Shown here: piece by piece, positions 8,406 through 16,846 of the stretch
Numbering within the stretch: the stretch's first letter is position 1
Layout of the letters: the number at the start of each line of letters is the position of its first letter
Translations under genes and position numbers: made by a program
Assembly (NCBI RefSeq): GCF_003390325.1
Contig: NZ_QUOK01000004.1
Location: 328,674 to 392,673 of the forward strand
Length of the DNA: 64,000 nt
From: Rhodohalobacter sp. SW132
GTDB lineage: Bacteria > Bacteroidota > Rhodothermia > Balneolales > Balneolaceae
Direction: 5' to 3'
Notes under the pieces: model-generated
The model's input: the letters and a program-made list of their open reading frames with translations, nothing else
What the model was told of the DNA's origin: nothing
Database searches by the model: none

Positions 8406-9181
8406 AGTGTTACCCTGTAACTAATTCCGCCGGCAGGGTTTTTCAATTCCATAAGGCCGGCCATAAGCTGTACCCGGTTCAATATCAGCAGCTTTGCGGC
8501 TGCATTCCAGCGGAATGAATCATTTTCGGCCATTATTTCAAACCAGGGCAGAGCTTGATGTGATAGTGACATCCCCCCGAATAAGCCGTCATATACCTGT
8601 GTAGCTTCATTAAACAGGTCAAATGCGTAACCCGCATGCAGGGCGGCTCTAAACCCGGCGGCGGAGAAGTGCTTAGTAGTGACAAGGTAGTTTGCACCAA
8701 AATATTTATTTGCGGCAACATCAAACGCCTGCCCCGGGTCATGAACTCCAAACAATAGTGCGGGGCGATAGCCGGACTCCCGTATAATAAGCACACGCGC
8801 TGCAACCATCCGGTCCATAAACGGTCCGCTGGTTCGTGAGCTTCGGTCAACTCCCAGCAAATAGGTGTATCGGAACATCAGCTCAATTCGCGGCAGGAAG
8901 GTCAGCGTCGCGAACCCATACCTGTTATCATGTAACCCTCTGCCGTACAGGCTGTATTTCGCGGGTATCTGATGGACACCCGCCATGAACGTCCTGTCGG
9001 ACATCATTTCCGCCGTCGGTATATGGAAAAGCCCGGTAGTTCCTGTTAGTGATTGTGCGGATACCCGCCCGGTAAACTGTAAGAATACCATTAAGAATAG
9101 AATTGCCGGCAGACGGTAAAAGCCTGTTATATATAAAGATTTATAAAACGGGGAAAGTACTCGTTTTATCCCGGACAGCAT
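8402..9181 (-). CDS. YjbH-like outer-membrane protein, N-terminal half encoded separately
   Basis: This 259-residue protein begins with a long basic stretch, a hydrophobic core and a likely cleavage after GRVSAQS. It then has GTTGLFHIPTAEMM, which matches the conserved start of YjbH proteins (G-x-GLxxxPTA), followed by beta-strand-rich sequence. The next gene supplies the remaining part of a typical YjbH chain and overlaps it by 4 bp (ATGA). Each half has its own export signal, so this is probably a true two-gene arrangement and not a frameshift. Role in exopolysaccharide secretion is inferred from the family and from the surrounding wza/wzc-like and glycosyltransferase genes. Confidence 0.62.
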   Translation of the reverse strand: MLSGIKRVLSPFYKSLYITGFYRLPAILFLMVFLQFTGRVSAQSLTGTTGLFHIPTAEMMSDRTFMAGVHQIPAKYSLYGRGLHDNRYGFATLTFLPRIELMFRYTYLLGVDRSSRTSGPFMDRMVAARVLIIRESGYRPALLFGVHDPGQAFDVAANKYFGANYLVTTKHFSAAGFRAALHAGYAFDLFNEATQVYDGLFGGMSLSHQALPWFEIMAENDSFRWNAAAKLLILNRVQLMAGLMELKNPAGGISYRVTL

Positions 9182-9234
9182 CTGCAGGTTTAAAATTTAA
9201 AAGTAGTGAGGGTTGTGAGTATAAAGAAAAAATT

Positions 9235-9645
9235 GTGATCATGCTTGTGCCTTCGAACAGCTATGTGGAAATCTCGCAACGGCGCGACGGCGCGGTGTGT
9301 TTTGGGGGATAATAGATGAGAATGGTCTTTTTGCCTTCGAGTAACTGTGTGGGATTCTCGCAACGGCGTTAAGGCGCAGAGTGTGGGCCCTCGCAACGGC
9401 GCGGTGTGTTTTGGGGGATGCGAGATGAGAATAGCCTTTTTGCCTTCGAGTAACTATGTGGGTAGCTCGCAACGGCGCTAAGGCGCAGAGTGTAGGCCCT
9501 AGTAGTGGCGCGGTGTGTTAGCTTGGGGGATCATAGATGAGAATGGCCTTATCGCCTTTGAGTAACTGTGTGGGTTTCTCGCAACGGCGCTAAGGCGCAG
9601 TGTGTAGGCCCTCACAACGGCGTTAAGGCGCAGAGTGGGTTTAAG
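9235..9645. repeat. Tandem repeat, about four imperfect units of ~110 bp
   Basis: CTCGCAACGGCG recurs at about 9273, 9357, 9466 and 9578, and AGATGAG recurs at 9314, 9423 and 9535, giving periods of about 109 and 112 bp; the first unit is shortened. Each unit contains TTGCCTTCGAGTAACT and ends in variants of AAGGCGCAGAGTG. The short ORFs on both strands are by-products of the repetition. The interval 9182-9696 has no gene that I can support. Confidence 0.75.
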
Positions 9646-9696
9646 GTGGGCTGGATTAAAAAAAGTTACACATTAAAACTGCCTCTTCGTATTCCC

Positions 9697-10893
9697 TTAA
9701 GAGCCACCAGAGTTGTGGCAATCTTTAAGTATGGTGCGAAACTGTATCGGTTTTTCCTGAACTTCTGAATGTTCAATTTCTGTTTTTGAGGGCAATTCCC
9801 GAACTGTAAACTCTCGTATTTTATTTCTGACCTCAATAGTAACTTTTTTAAATGGAACTCCTTTAAATGTTTTATCAAGAGTATAGGTCTGGCCTGAAAG
9901 TTTGGAGGCAAGATTTGAATGTTGCTGCGCAAGAGTCTTAGCATCACCTGACTCCAGTGTGTATGATACCGTTACATCTTCCTCGCAGCCGCCTTGTTCT
10001 ACAACTTTGAAGTCGGTCCAGCTTACACTTTGCCGCACCTGCAGGTTAGCAACGACCGCATAATTCTGTAAGCCCGGTGCTTTGGCACGCATCTGCCGGC
10101 CGCGTGAACCTTTATTCTGCATTTCATTCGAACCAGATACGCTACTCTCCACTATCTCAAGCGGTATATTGCCGGGCTGAAGGGTGTACGTCAATTCCCC
10201 GGCGTACTCGCTGGCAATTTGCATTGGAATTTCGATAGATACCGATTCATTTAATTCCCCAATACCATTGTCAAAAATGATATAACTCTGAACCGTACCT
10301 TCATACGTTTCATCAATATCAGTTGGTATAATCCGGTTAGCAGAAATTTGTACGTGGCCGGTTTCATCAGCCAGGCTTGAAGGCAAAGCATAGGGTGAAA
10401 ATGACAGGGTAATCGGCTCCCCGAAAATTTCATTCTCTACAGATGGTGCTGTGCGAATGATCCCGCCTTCGCGGTAATCAATTACCTGGGTATCGGCACG
10501 CTGTTGTAAAACCAGGCTTACTTCATCATAATGGCTGGTGACATCTTTCCCAGGTAAATCAACTGTAATATCTGTTTCAGCATCAAGATAACCTTCCTTT
10601 TTAACGGTAATTTTGTAGGTGCCATCCTGGAGATTGTCCAGGGCAAACGTCGATTTTGTTACACCGGATTGATGGTGTGATACAGGGCCTTCAATGTCCA
10701 GCGTATATCCCGTTATGGAATTTTCATTAACATCAACCACATTAATCAGTAATTGTTGTTCATTTTCAATTTCCTGCCCGGGCAAGTCATATGAATTCCA
10801 GTCGCTGCAGGAAGAAAAAACTGAAATGAGCAGTATGAGAAAAATTGGAGAGTTGTAGTATTTCCTGTACTTCTCTTTAAATGATGAACTCAT
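9697..10893 (-). CDS. Predicted lipoprotein with carboxypeptidase-regulatory-like domain, function unknown
   Basis: The N terminus has a hydrophobic stretch (FLILLISVFSSC) with a lipobox-like end, placing the acylated cysteine near residue 29. Residues of about 48-125 resemble the CarboxypepD_reg-like beta fold (LQDGTYKITVKKEGYLDAE), which is common at the N terminus of Bacteroidota surface proteins. The remaining 270 residues are beta-rich and have no motif I recognise. Four cysteines outside the lipobox could pair. The gene lies alone between repeat-rich DNA and the wbpI gene, in the same direction as its neighbours. An outer-membrane or periplasmic location is inferred from the lipobox. 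Confidence 0.65.
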   Translation of the reverse strand: MSSSFKEKYRKYYNSPIFLILLISVFSSCSDWNSYDLPGQEIENEQQLLINVVDVNENSITGYTLDIEGPVSHHQSGVTKSTFALDNLQDGTYKITVKKEGYLDAETDITVDLPGKDVTSHYDEVSLVLQQRADTQVIDYREGGIIRTAPSVENEIFGEPITLSFSPYALPSSLADETGHVQISANRIIPTDIDETYEGTVQSYIIFDNGIGELNESVSIEIPMQIASEYAGELTYTLQPGNIPLEIVESSVSGSNEMQNKGSRGRQMRAKAPGLQNYAVVANLQVRQSVSWTDFKVVEQGGCEEDVTVSYTLESGDAKTLAQQHSNLASKLSGQTYTLDKTFKGVPFKKVTIEVRNKIREFTVRELPSKTEIEHSEVQEKPIQFRTILKDCHNSGGS

Positions 10894-11306
10894 GACGTAT
10901 GAATTAGTAGTTTATATATGATCTGACTTGTACCCGGCCTGTTTATGTTCAAATGTTATATTGAAGATAATGTTGAATCCATGCTTTACTCAGTAATAAT
11001 GCGGATTGAATTCAGACCCAAAAGCTACTCAATACTGGTTACAGGAAATGCTTGTTATTTTAAACCTGACTTCATCGAATTAACTTCCCTTCCTGCAAAA
11101 ATAGTACCTGCCAGTTATTTTGTACCCCGGAATTTCTAAAAATAACATCAGTATAGCATAGAATTTTCTCCATACTTTAGACCACATATATAATAAAAAT
11201 TACACTTATTAATACAAATTAATTTTTAAAAAGTAATTTATTTGTTTTACCCCCATCTGCTTATCCCAGACTGTGAAATGCCCATGGTACAACTGCGGGG
11301 GCGTTC
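10894..11306. other. AT-rich gap with no supported gene
   Basis: This 413-bp interval is AT-rich and has only a short plus-strand ORF (10945-11139) without homology cues or a plausible partner. It presumably contains the promoter of the lipoprotein gene and the 3' untranslated end of the wbpI gene. I see no clear terminator hairpin. Confidence 0.5.
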
Positions 11307-12347
11307 TCAACGTGAGCGCCAGCGAACAATCTCCTCAACCATCCGTTTCGCTACATTCTTCCCATACAGATCAGGCCTCACTTTCTTAGGAGTAAAATCC
11401 ATGATCTTGCCTGCAACGTTCTCATCCTCTGCATCCAGGAGCATATTCCATTCTGCCTCTACCGTTTCCACCCACTCTGTTTCCGGGCGAATGGTGATAC
11501 ACGGTTTTCCGGCAAGGTAGGCCTCCTTCTGTAACCCCCCGGAATCCGTAATGACCTTTTCGCACCCTTTAAGCAGTTTTTGAAATTCAAGATATCCCTG
11601 GGGCGGACTTAGCTTAATGTTATCCGGAACCTGGATACTGTTTTTATCGATTATATTCTCTGTACGCGGGTGAACAGGGAACTTCACCTCACGGTCCAGC
11701 TCCGACAGCATGTTAAGCAATTTCTGAAGCTTTTCAGGATCATCAACGGTGTAGGGCCGGTGCAGTGTCAGCAGGTAATATTCAGTTTCGGGCAGATGAT
11801 CTCCGAGGATATTGTTGTGCACATATTCAAAGGTATCGGCCATGATATCCCCGGTGAGGATGGTACGGTCTTTTAACCCTTCCCTTTCCAAATGCTTAAC
11901 CGCCTCCGGGGTGGGCGCAAACAGCAGGTCTGCGGTATGGTCGGCTACCACGCGGTTGATCTCCTCCGGCATGGAGCGGTTGAAACTTCGTAAACCGGCT
12001 TCGATATGCAGCGACGGCACTTCCATTTTTGATGCTGCCAGGCAGGCCGCCAGCGTAGAGTTGGTATCGCCGAAAGACAGGACCATGTCCGGTTTTATTT
12101 GCTCGATCTGCTCTTCAATCCCCTCCAGCATCTTTCCGGTCTGGGCTCCGTGTTTTCCGGAACCGATCTCTAAATTAATATCGGGCTCAGGAATATTGAG
12201 CTGCTCAAAAAACAGGTCCGACATCTCCGCGTCGTAATGCTGACCGGTATGGATGATAAACTCTTCATGATTTTTCCGAAGCTCGCGAGATAAAGGCCCT
12301 AACTTGATGAATTGTGGACGTGCGCCTACGACTGAGATGATTTTCAT
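11307..12347 (-). CDS. wbpI: UDP-N-acetylglucosamine 2-epimerase family, WbpI-like
   Basis: Non-hydrolysing 2-epimerases invert C2 of UDP-GlcNAc-type sugars. The N terminus VVGARPQFIKLGPL, the segment HTGQHYD, GDTNSTLAA and HIEAGLRSFN are diagnostic. The SFNRSMPEEINR form is closer to WbpI than to WecB, which has a WPEE-type segment. Length of 346 aa is normal. With wbpE, wbpD and wbpB at 25483-28473 it would convert UDP-GlcNAc3NAcA to the manno form, UDP-ManNAc3NAcA. The start at 12347 is an ATG with nothing ambiguous upstream. The choice of WbpI over WecB is inference from motif and context; the family call is firm. Confidence 0.85.
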   Translation of the reverse strand: MKIISVVGARPQFIKLGPLSRELRKNHEEFIIHTGQHYDAEMSDLFFEQLNIPEPDINLEIGSGKHGAQTGKMLEGIEEQIEQIKPDMVLSFGDTNSTLAACLAASKMEVPSLHIEAGLRSFNRSMPEEINRVVADHTADLLFAPTPEAVKHLEREGLKDRTILTGDIMADTFEYVHNNILGDHLPETEYYLLTLHRPYTVDDPEKLQKLLNMLSELDREVKFPVHPRTENIIDKNSIQVPDNIKLSPPQGYLEFQKLLKGCEKVITDSGGLQKEAYLAGKPCITIRPETEWVETVEAEWNMLLDAEDENVAGKIMDFTPKKVRPDLYGKNVAKRMVEEIVRWRSR

Positions 12348-12394
12348 TGGTTCTGTCTTTGTGATTAATGGTTTTGAAATGGATGATTGAGTAC

Positions 12395-12532
12395 CGCAGA
12401 ATAACCAGCTAATAACCGCAGAGTTGCACAGTGTTATCCGCAGAGGGTCACCGAGTTTCTATATTCCACAGTGCGACACTGTTGTGTACTCTGTGTCCCA
12501 CTGTGGTTAATAACCACGGAGTTTTTAACTTC
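12395..12532. repeat. Diverged CACAGAG-type long inverted repeat
   Basis: The interval carries alternating ACCGCAGAG, CACAGTG and CTGTGTCCCACTGTGGTTA blocks that can fold on themselves. It resembles the better-conserved elements at 26608-26702 and 27428-27522 but has drifted. It fills most of the gap between wbpI and the toxin gene. Confidence 0.5.
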
Positions 12533-12538
12533 TCAACC

Positions 12539-12850
12539 TTAAAGAAGTGATTTAAAAATTGTATTACTTCCGGGATCCATTCGGCTATGGTGGACAGTCA
12601 GGATATCAGCCTGATCATCATTTACTAAACGGTATATTATCCTGTAATATCCAAGAATAATTTCCCTTATTGAATCATCATCAATTTCGGGAACGATCCT
12701 GCCCGCCCTGATTTGGCTCTCAAGTACTTTTACAGCCTTAAAAAACCTCTCCGTTTGAATGGAAGCATATACACGGGAATCTTTTGCTATATATTCAGCG
12801 ATCTGGTCAATATCGTTAATAGATTGAGGCGTCCACCTTACCCGAGCCAT
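12539..12850 (-). CDS. RelE/ParE-family toxin
   Basis: The 103-residue protein shows the family pattern: WTPQSINDIDQIAEYIA at the N terminus, a central arginine-rich helix (AGRIVPEI), REIILGYYRIIYRL and a late HHSR motif. Members of the family either cleave mRNA on the ribosome or poison gyrase; sequence alone does not tell me which. The gene start lies inside the 3' end of the antitoxin gene, with a 13-bp overlap, the usual antitoxin-first order. It is a stand-alone pair in the polysaccharide region. C terminus MDPGSNTIFKSLL extends past the usual end. Confidence 0.8.
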   Translation of the reverse strand: MARVRWTPQSINDIDQIAEYIAKDSRVYASIQTERFFKAVKVLESQIRAGRIVPEIDDDSIREIILGYYRIIYRLVNDDQADILTVHHSRMDPGSNTIFKSLL

Positions 12851-13032
12851 TTACCGAGTTTTTGTTTTGCTTCTTCGGTGCTTACTGTTTTCTTATCCTT
12901 TGATTGCTGCAGGCCGGTTTCAATTTTTTCAATCACCAATAACCGCTCAAACAGCTCATCAACCGAAAACTGGTCCGGCAGCTGTTCAAGGCCCTGAATT
13001 ACACTTTTTTTGGAAATCATATCTATACTCAT
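12838..13032 (-). CDS. Antitoxin of a RelE/ParE-type pair
   Basis: I take the ATG at 13032 (MSIDMISKKSV), giving 64 residues; the longer frame from 13083 adds an unlikely hydrophobic leader. The chain is mostly helical, with EQLPDQFSVDELFERLLVIEKIE, written here in two parts as EQLPDQFSVDE and LFERLLVIEKIE. This is the acidic helical layout of small Bacteroidota antitoxins that precede relE-like toxins. No DNA-binding motif is clear. Coupling to the toxin by a 13-bp overlap is the main support. Confidence 0.7.
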   Translation of the reverse strand: MSIDMISKKSVIQGLEQLPDQFSVDELFERLLVIEKIETGLQQSKDKKTVSTEEAKQKLGKWLG

Positions 13033-13206
13033 TTTTTCAAAAATATATCGAATAAAATCAAAACCTGCAGGATGTATTACCATTCAAATACCGTACAGGT
13101 TTAGGAGTTGAAAAGGAAGTTTATACGTTTATATAGCCAAGATTAACATTAAACCCATGAGCATTCCAATATAGTTTATGCGTTTATTCATTCACTTCGT
13201 GAATTT

Positions 13207-13256
13207 GTTTATCCGTTTATGAACACCTAACTACATAAACTTATAAACGGATAAAC
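13207..13256. repeat. Inverted repeat with 14-bp arms in an AT-rich gap
   Basis: GTTTATCCGTTTAT at 13207-13220 is perfectly matched by ATAAACGGATAAAC at 13243-13256. It lies in a 220-bp run of TAAAC-type repeats between the antitoxin promoter side and the end of the deacetylase gene. It could act as a bidirectional terminator or be repeat debris. Confidence 0.5.
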
Positions 13257-13304
13257 CCTTAAACCTTTCAACTGATAAACTTATAAACTAATCAACCCAT
13301 AAAC

Positions 13305-14177
13305 TCATAAACCCTGAAACCTCACAATCCCTGCTTTTACAATATTCTTAAAATTCTGCCACACCAACTCCTGAGTCCATAAAACCGGATTATCCGTCCA
13401 CCGCTGGGGATGAAAATTCATCATAATCTGGTTGGGGAGTTTGCCGGATTTGCAAGCGTTGATAATGTCCTTAGTCGATCGAAATGAATACTTTTTTGAT
13501 AGTGAAAGTTTTGAGTTTTTAGTGTTGGGTGTTGAGTGTTCGCTCTCTCTCCCACTCTCCCCCTCACTCCCTCTCCCACTCTCCCCTTCACCCAATCTCT
13601 CCGTCACAGGCACCTTGTCCCTAATGCTAACCCCCTCCCCGTCCCACCTCCTTCCGGTATCTGTCAAATACAGCACTTTCGAAAAATCGAGATCGAAGTA
13701 GGGTTCCGCAATAATTCCTAATTCACGATAATCGTACTTCTTCCAAACTTCTTTGTTGTCGTACGGCGAACGCGGGCTGCCGTGCATGCAGATGGTTTGT
13801 ACGTCTGCGACCTCCCGAAGCTGCGCCAGGTGCTTTTTTGCCAGCCCGTACGCCTTGTCCACATCCCCCTTGGCGAAGTCCATATCTTCGTAGTGATAGC
13901 CGATTTCGTGGCCCATGGATGCGATTTCCCTTATTACCCCATCATCGAACGACTGCGGCACCATCCGGAAATAGTAGGTTCCTTGTATTCCGTTCTCATG
14001 CTGAATTTTAGCAAACTGAAGAGAATGTTCTTTTCGAGCATCTACGTCGTGGCGTAGGAGGATTACTTTTTTTTCAGGTTGTTCTGTAAACTCGCGATAA
14101 GTTTGGAAGCCATAACCTACTTCAATAAAGCTTATAAGAAGTTTCTTATAAATTGATACCGTAAAATCTTTTTTCAC
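13305..14177 (-). CDS. NodB-like polysaccharide deacetylase family protein with a repeat-derived insertion
   Basis: Residues 38-46 (VILLRHDVD) give the paired aspartates of the NodB metal site, and GHEIGYHYED around residues 89-98 gives the histidine pair; MHGSPRSP and MNFHPQRW supply later conserved histidines. The enzyme would remove acyl groups from amino sugars or act in polysaccharide assembly. Residues of about 195-226 are a Gly/Ser/Glu-rich low-complexity stretch (GEGESGRGSEGESGR) absent from the family, encoded by a CTCCCACTCTCC repeat at 13500-13595. It keeps the frame. The start overlaps the next upstream gene by 4 bp. Confidence 0.75.
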   Translation of the reverse strand: MKKDFTVSIYKKLLISFIEVGYGFQTYREFTEQPEKKVILLRHDVDARKEHSLQFAKIQHENGIQGTYYFRMVPQSFDDGVIREIASMGHEIGYHYEDMDFAKGDVDKAYGLAKKHLAQLREVADVQTICMHGSPRSPYDNKEVWKKYDYRELGIIAEPYFDLDFSKVLYLTDTGRRWDGEGVSIRDKVPVTERLGEGESGRGSEGESGRESEHSTPNTKNSKLSLSKKYSFRSTKDIINACKSGKLPNQIMMNFHPQRWTDNPVLWTQELVWQNFKNIVKAGIVRFQGL

Positions 14178-14653
14178 TTCTCAAACGTTTTGATCACTTT
14201 TGCCGGCATTCCTACCGCAACTGAATAATCCGGTATGTCTTTCGTAACGACTGCCCCTGCACCGATAACTGCCCCTTTTCCAATTGTTACTCCCGGCATG
14301 ATGATCGCACCAATCCCAATGTGTGCTCCATCTTTAATTTTAACACCTGCCACTTTTAGAGGGCACTCCATAACAGGTTTATCTATTTCATAAAATTTTA
14401 GATCGCGCTGATGGCATAATATCATAACCCCTCCTGTCACCCACACATTTTTACCAATCTCAATTAAGTCCGGATTTGAATCGTCAATTTGAACTGTCCT
14501 GTTAATTTTGGAACCTTTTCCAATTTTAACACCTCTCATTCTGTGCAGCATCGTAGTTATATGTGCCGGGAAGGTAAAGGGTATGATAACTGAGATTATC
14601 CGAATCCAGATACCTTTTACCACAGAATTGAATGTACGTTCATTATTTGACAT
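14174..14653 (-). CDS. Hexapeptide-repeat O-acetyltransferase (WcaF/CysE-like)
   Basis: Left-handed beta-helix acyltransferases move an acetyl group from acetyl-CoA to a sugar hydroxyl or amine. The 159 residues contain the repeating I/V-G pattern: [55 protein letters not shown] and MPAKVIK at the end. A hydrophobic N-terminal stretch (IISVIIPFTFPAHI) is typical of colanic-acid-type acetyltransferases. It overlaps the deacetylase gene by 4 bp and the DUF354 gene by 1 bp, which places it in one operon for polysaccharide decoration. Confidence 0.85.
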   Translation of the reverse strand: MSNNERTFNSVVKGIWIRIISVIIPFTFPAHITTMLHRMRGVKIGKGSKINRTVQIDDSNPDLIEIGKNVWVTGGVMILCHQRDLKFYEIDKPVMECPLKVAGVKIKDGAHIGIGAIIMPGVTIGKGAVIGAGAVVTKDIPDYSVAVGMPAKVIKTFEK

Positions 14654-15672
14654 CAGAGTTGGTTGATATAATTTAACAACTGCACATTGGGATCTTGAAT
14701 AGATTTAAAATAAGATACTTTTCTCTCATTCCATTCTGACTTTGATTCATCGTCCTCTAATAATTCAAATGCTTTATCCACTGCCATATCTATAGAACTA
14801 AAGTTATGCAACAGATTTAATTGATTTTCAAGAAATACAAAGTTGCTCATATCATCGGGTCCCACGAAAGAATTACAGCGTATTGCAGGTGTACCCAGTA
14901 AAGCGGCTTCAGTAGCCATAGATTGGGAGTCCCCCATATAGAGCGACGCGTGATGCATAAGCTGGTGCATAACATTTGGTGATGCACTGAATTTATTTCC
15001 TTCCAATTCAACTGGCAGCTTTTTTTCTGATGATATAATTACCCGCCCATACAATTCCAGTTTTTTTACCAATTCAATTTTTTCTTGGTCAGGCAGTCCG
15101 CTCTTTCCGATATCATGATTTGCCCCCCAGCCGATAAATCTTAAAAGAATTAATTTTTGATCCGGATTAATTCCATGCTTTGAAAGTATTTCAGGATTTG
15201 GTGTAAAGTAATCCGGGTGCAGGTAACAGCTTTCAAAAAAGGTATCCAGCTTCACATGCTTCTTACCAAAATCCAGCTCAAAGCAATGCTGAGTTATTAT
15301 AAGGTCCGATAACCTGGATACAAATTTATTGGTCAGTGCCACAACTTCGGAATCCGGGGTTATAATTGTTTTATAACTGAATAATGGAGACAAAAACGCA
15401 GAGTAGGGAGAAGCTTTGCTGAATACCACATCGGGTTTAAATGCACGAATAACTTTGGCAAATGCAGCCATTAACCCCACTGAATTGGTAAGCTTATTCA
15501 CAATACCGGCTTTCACACCCCCGATTTTCACATATTCAACTCCTTCACTGATTAACAGTTCTTCAAGGATATCTTTTGCCTTGATGACAAATAAAAAATC
15601 ATCAAACTTATGGTAGATATGCTTCACCTGGTAATAATGCTTGGGGTGATGAAGTTCAAAGAGTACTTTCAT
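14653..15672 (-). CDS. DUF354-type GT-B-like protein
   Basis: The sequence starts MKVLFELHHPKHYYQVKHI and continues with IRAFKPDVVFSKASPYSAFL and TPDSEVVALTNKF, which are features of DUF354 proteins, a group with a UDP-GlcNAc 2-epimerase or GT-B-like fold. The C-terminal part has MGDSQSMATEAALLGTPAIRCN, split here as MGDSQSMATEA and ALLGTPAIRCN, corresponding to the donor-site region of GT-B enzymes. Length of 339 aa is typical. It may be a glycosyltransferase of unknown specificity. It is embedded in the EPS operon with overlapping ends. Confidence 0.72.
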   Translation of the reverse strand: MKVLFELHHPKHYYQVKHIYHKFDDFLFVIKAKDILEELLISEGVEYVKIGGVKAGIVNKLTNSVGLMAAFAKVIRAFKPDVVFSKASPYSAFLSPLFSYKTIITPDSEVVALTNKFVSRLSDLIITQHCFELDFGKKHVKLDTFFESCYLHPDYFTPNPEILSKHGINPDQKLILLRFIGWGANHDIGKSGLPDQEKIELVKKLELYGRVIISSEKKLPVELEGNKFSASPNVMHQLMHHASLYMGDSQSMATEAALLGTPAIRCNSFVGPDDMSNFVFLENQLNLLHNFSSIDMAVDKAFELLEDDESKSEWNERKVSYFKSIQDPNVQLLNYINQL

Positions 15673-15691
15673 GTAATAATCTAACTATCAT

Positions 15692-16846
15692 TTAACTACT
15701 TATTGAGTGAGGGTTAATTTTTTTTGTAATTAAACGAACAAACCCATCTATACTCTTTAAAAAGGTTACGATTATGTCTTTCTGTGAAATATCATTATGA
15801 ATGACTTTGACGATATCACCATCTATCTTTGCAATATTCTTCTTACTCAATAGGGTATCTCTTTGATAAAGCCAGTCGTTAAAGATCCATTTATATGCTA
15901 TTCCAGATTTGTATTCTTTAGTTTCTACTTTTTTTCCTTTTGCCAAATTATAATAGTCCCAAGCTATTGATAAGCCAATTTTTTCAGAAAGTGCATATGA
16001 ACCCCAAAACTTGGGATTGATCTCCATCAGAACCAGCTCTCCTTCTGCCGTTTCTTTGAATTCTATCATCGCCACGCCATTCCATTCCAATGAGGTAAGA
16101 ATCTTACGCCCAATTTTTTTTAATTCTTTATTGTTAGTACTGACCGCAAATGTGCTGGAGCCGCCGGTTACAGGGTACTCGTGTATTCGTCTATGTGTAT
16201 AGTCGTATATACATTCTCCGTTTTTGTACAATCCGTAATACCCCACTCCATGCCCTAAAATATATTCTTGAATAACCGGTGGTTGTATATTTCCTTCTTT
16301 ATATCCATATCCCGTTAAGATTTCTTCAACCTCTTTTAAGCTATTGCAATATTTTACACCTGTTTCACCCACGTTTACAAATTTAAGAACCACCGGAAAA
16401 GAAAGTTCAGATAATCTTTCTGAAATTTTACTCAAATCATCTGACGTATCATAAATAGTTTTAGGGCACAGAATATTGATTGATTCCGCATATTTGAATG
16501 TCTTTCTCTTATTCTGAGCCAACCTGACTTTCTCTTTTTCCGGAAGTAAAAACCGGGTCTTCGTTGTAAGTATTTCTCTGTTTTCAGAAACAAGATATAC
16601 GCTTTTATTGCTAACCGGGATCAAAACATCCGGTTGATCTTTTTCTAATTGGCCTACCAACCGGTCCACATCTATTACCGCTTTAAATTGAAAACACACT
16701 TTATGTCTTAAAATCCTTGAAAAATAAAAGGGAGTAAGCTTTTTATTAAAATGAGCTTTGACCTTCAGGCCTCTTTCTGCCAGGCTTTTTGCAATTTCAT
16801 ACCCATGCTTGGTTTCACAGTCTGTTACGATAACATCAAATTTCAT
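15692..16846 (-). CDS. ATP-grasp ligase of the polysaccharide cluster
   Basis: ATP-grasp enzymes join a carboxylate to an amine or thiol with ATP. The N domain (VTDCETKHGYEIAKSLAERG) is Rossmann-like, the middle has FPVVLKFVNVGETGVKY for the nucleotide-binding lysine and loop, and the end has GVAMIEFKETAEGELVLMEINPKFWGS, of which the E-x-N metal ligands lie in LMEINPKFWG. I start at ATG 16846 because it overlaps the stop of the upstream gene as ATGA; the GTG at 16852 is less likely. Homologues in capsule clusters are thought to add amino acids to sugars, but the substrate is unknown. Confidence 0.78.
   Translation of the reverse strand: MKFDVIVTDCETKHGYEIAKSLAERGLKVKAHFNKKLTPFYFSRILRHKVCFQFKAVIDVDRLVGQLEKDQPDVLIPVSNKSVYLVSENREILTTKTRFLLPEKEKVRLAQNKRKTFKYAESINILCPKTIYDTSDDLSKISERLSELSFPVVLKFVNVGETGVKYCNSLKEVEEILTGYGYKEGNIQPPVIQEYILGHGVGYYGLYKNGECIYDYTHRRIHEYPVTGGSSTFAVSTNNKELKKIGRKILTSLEWNGVAMIEFKETAEGELVLMEINPKFWGSYALSEKIGLSIAWDYYNLAKGKKVETKEYKSGIAYKWIFNDWLYQRDTLLSKKNIAKIDGDIVKVIHNDISQKDIIVTFLKSIDGFVRLITKKINPHSISS

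Noticed and set aside
9182..9696. Possible CRISPR array in the repetitive gap
   Set aside because: Whole ~110-bp units repeat, with no short direct repeats separated by unique spacers and no cas genes.
10945..11139. Short ORF in the gap before wbpI
   Set aside because: No motif, no neighbour relation, AT-rich DNA on the strand opposite to all nearby genes.
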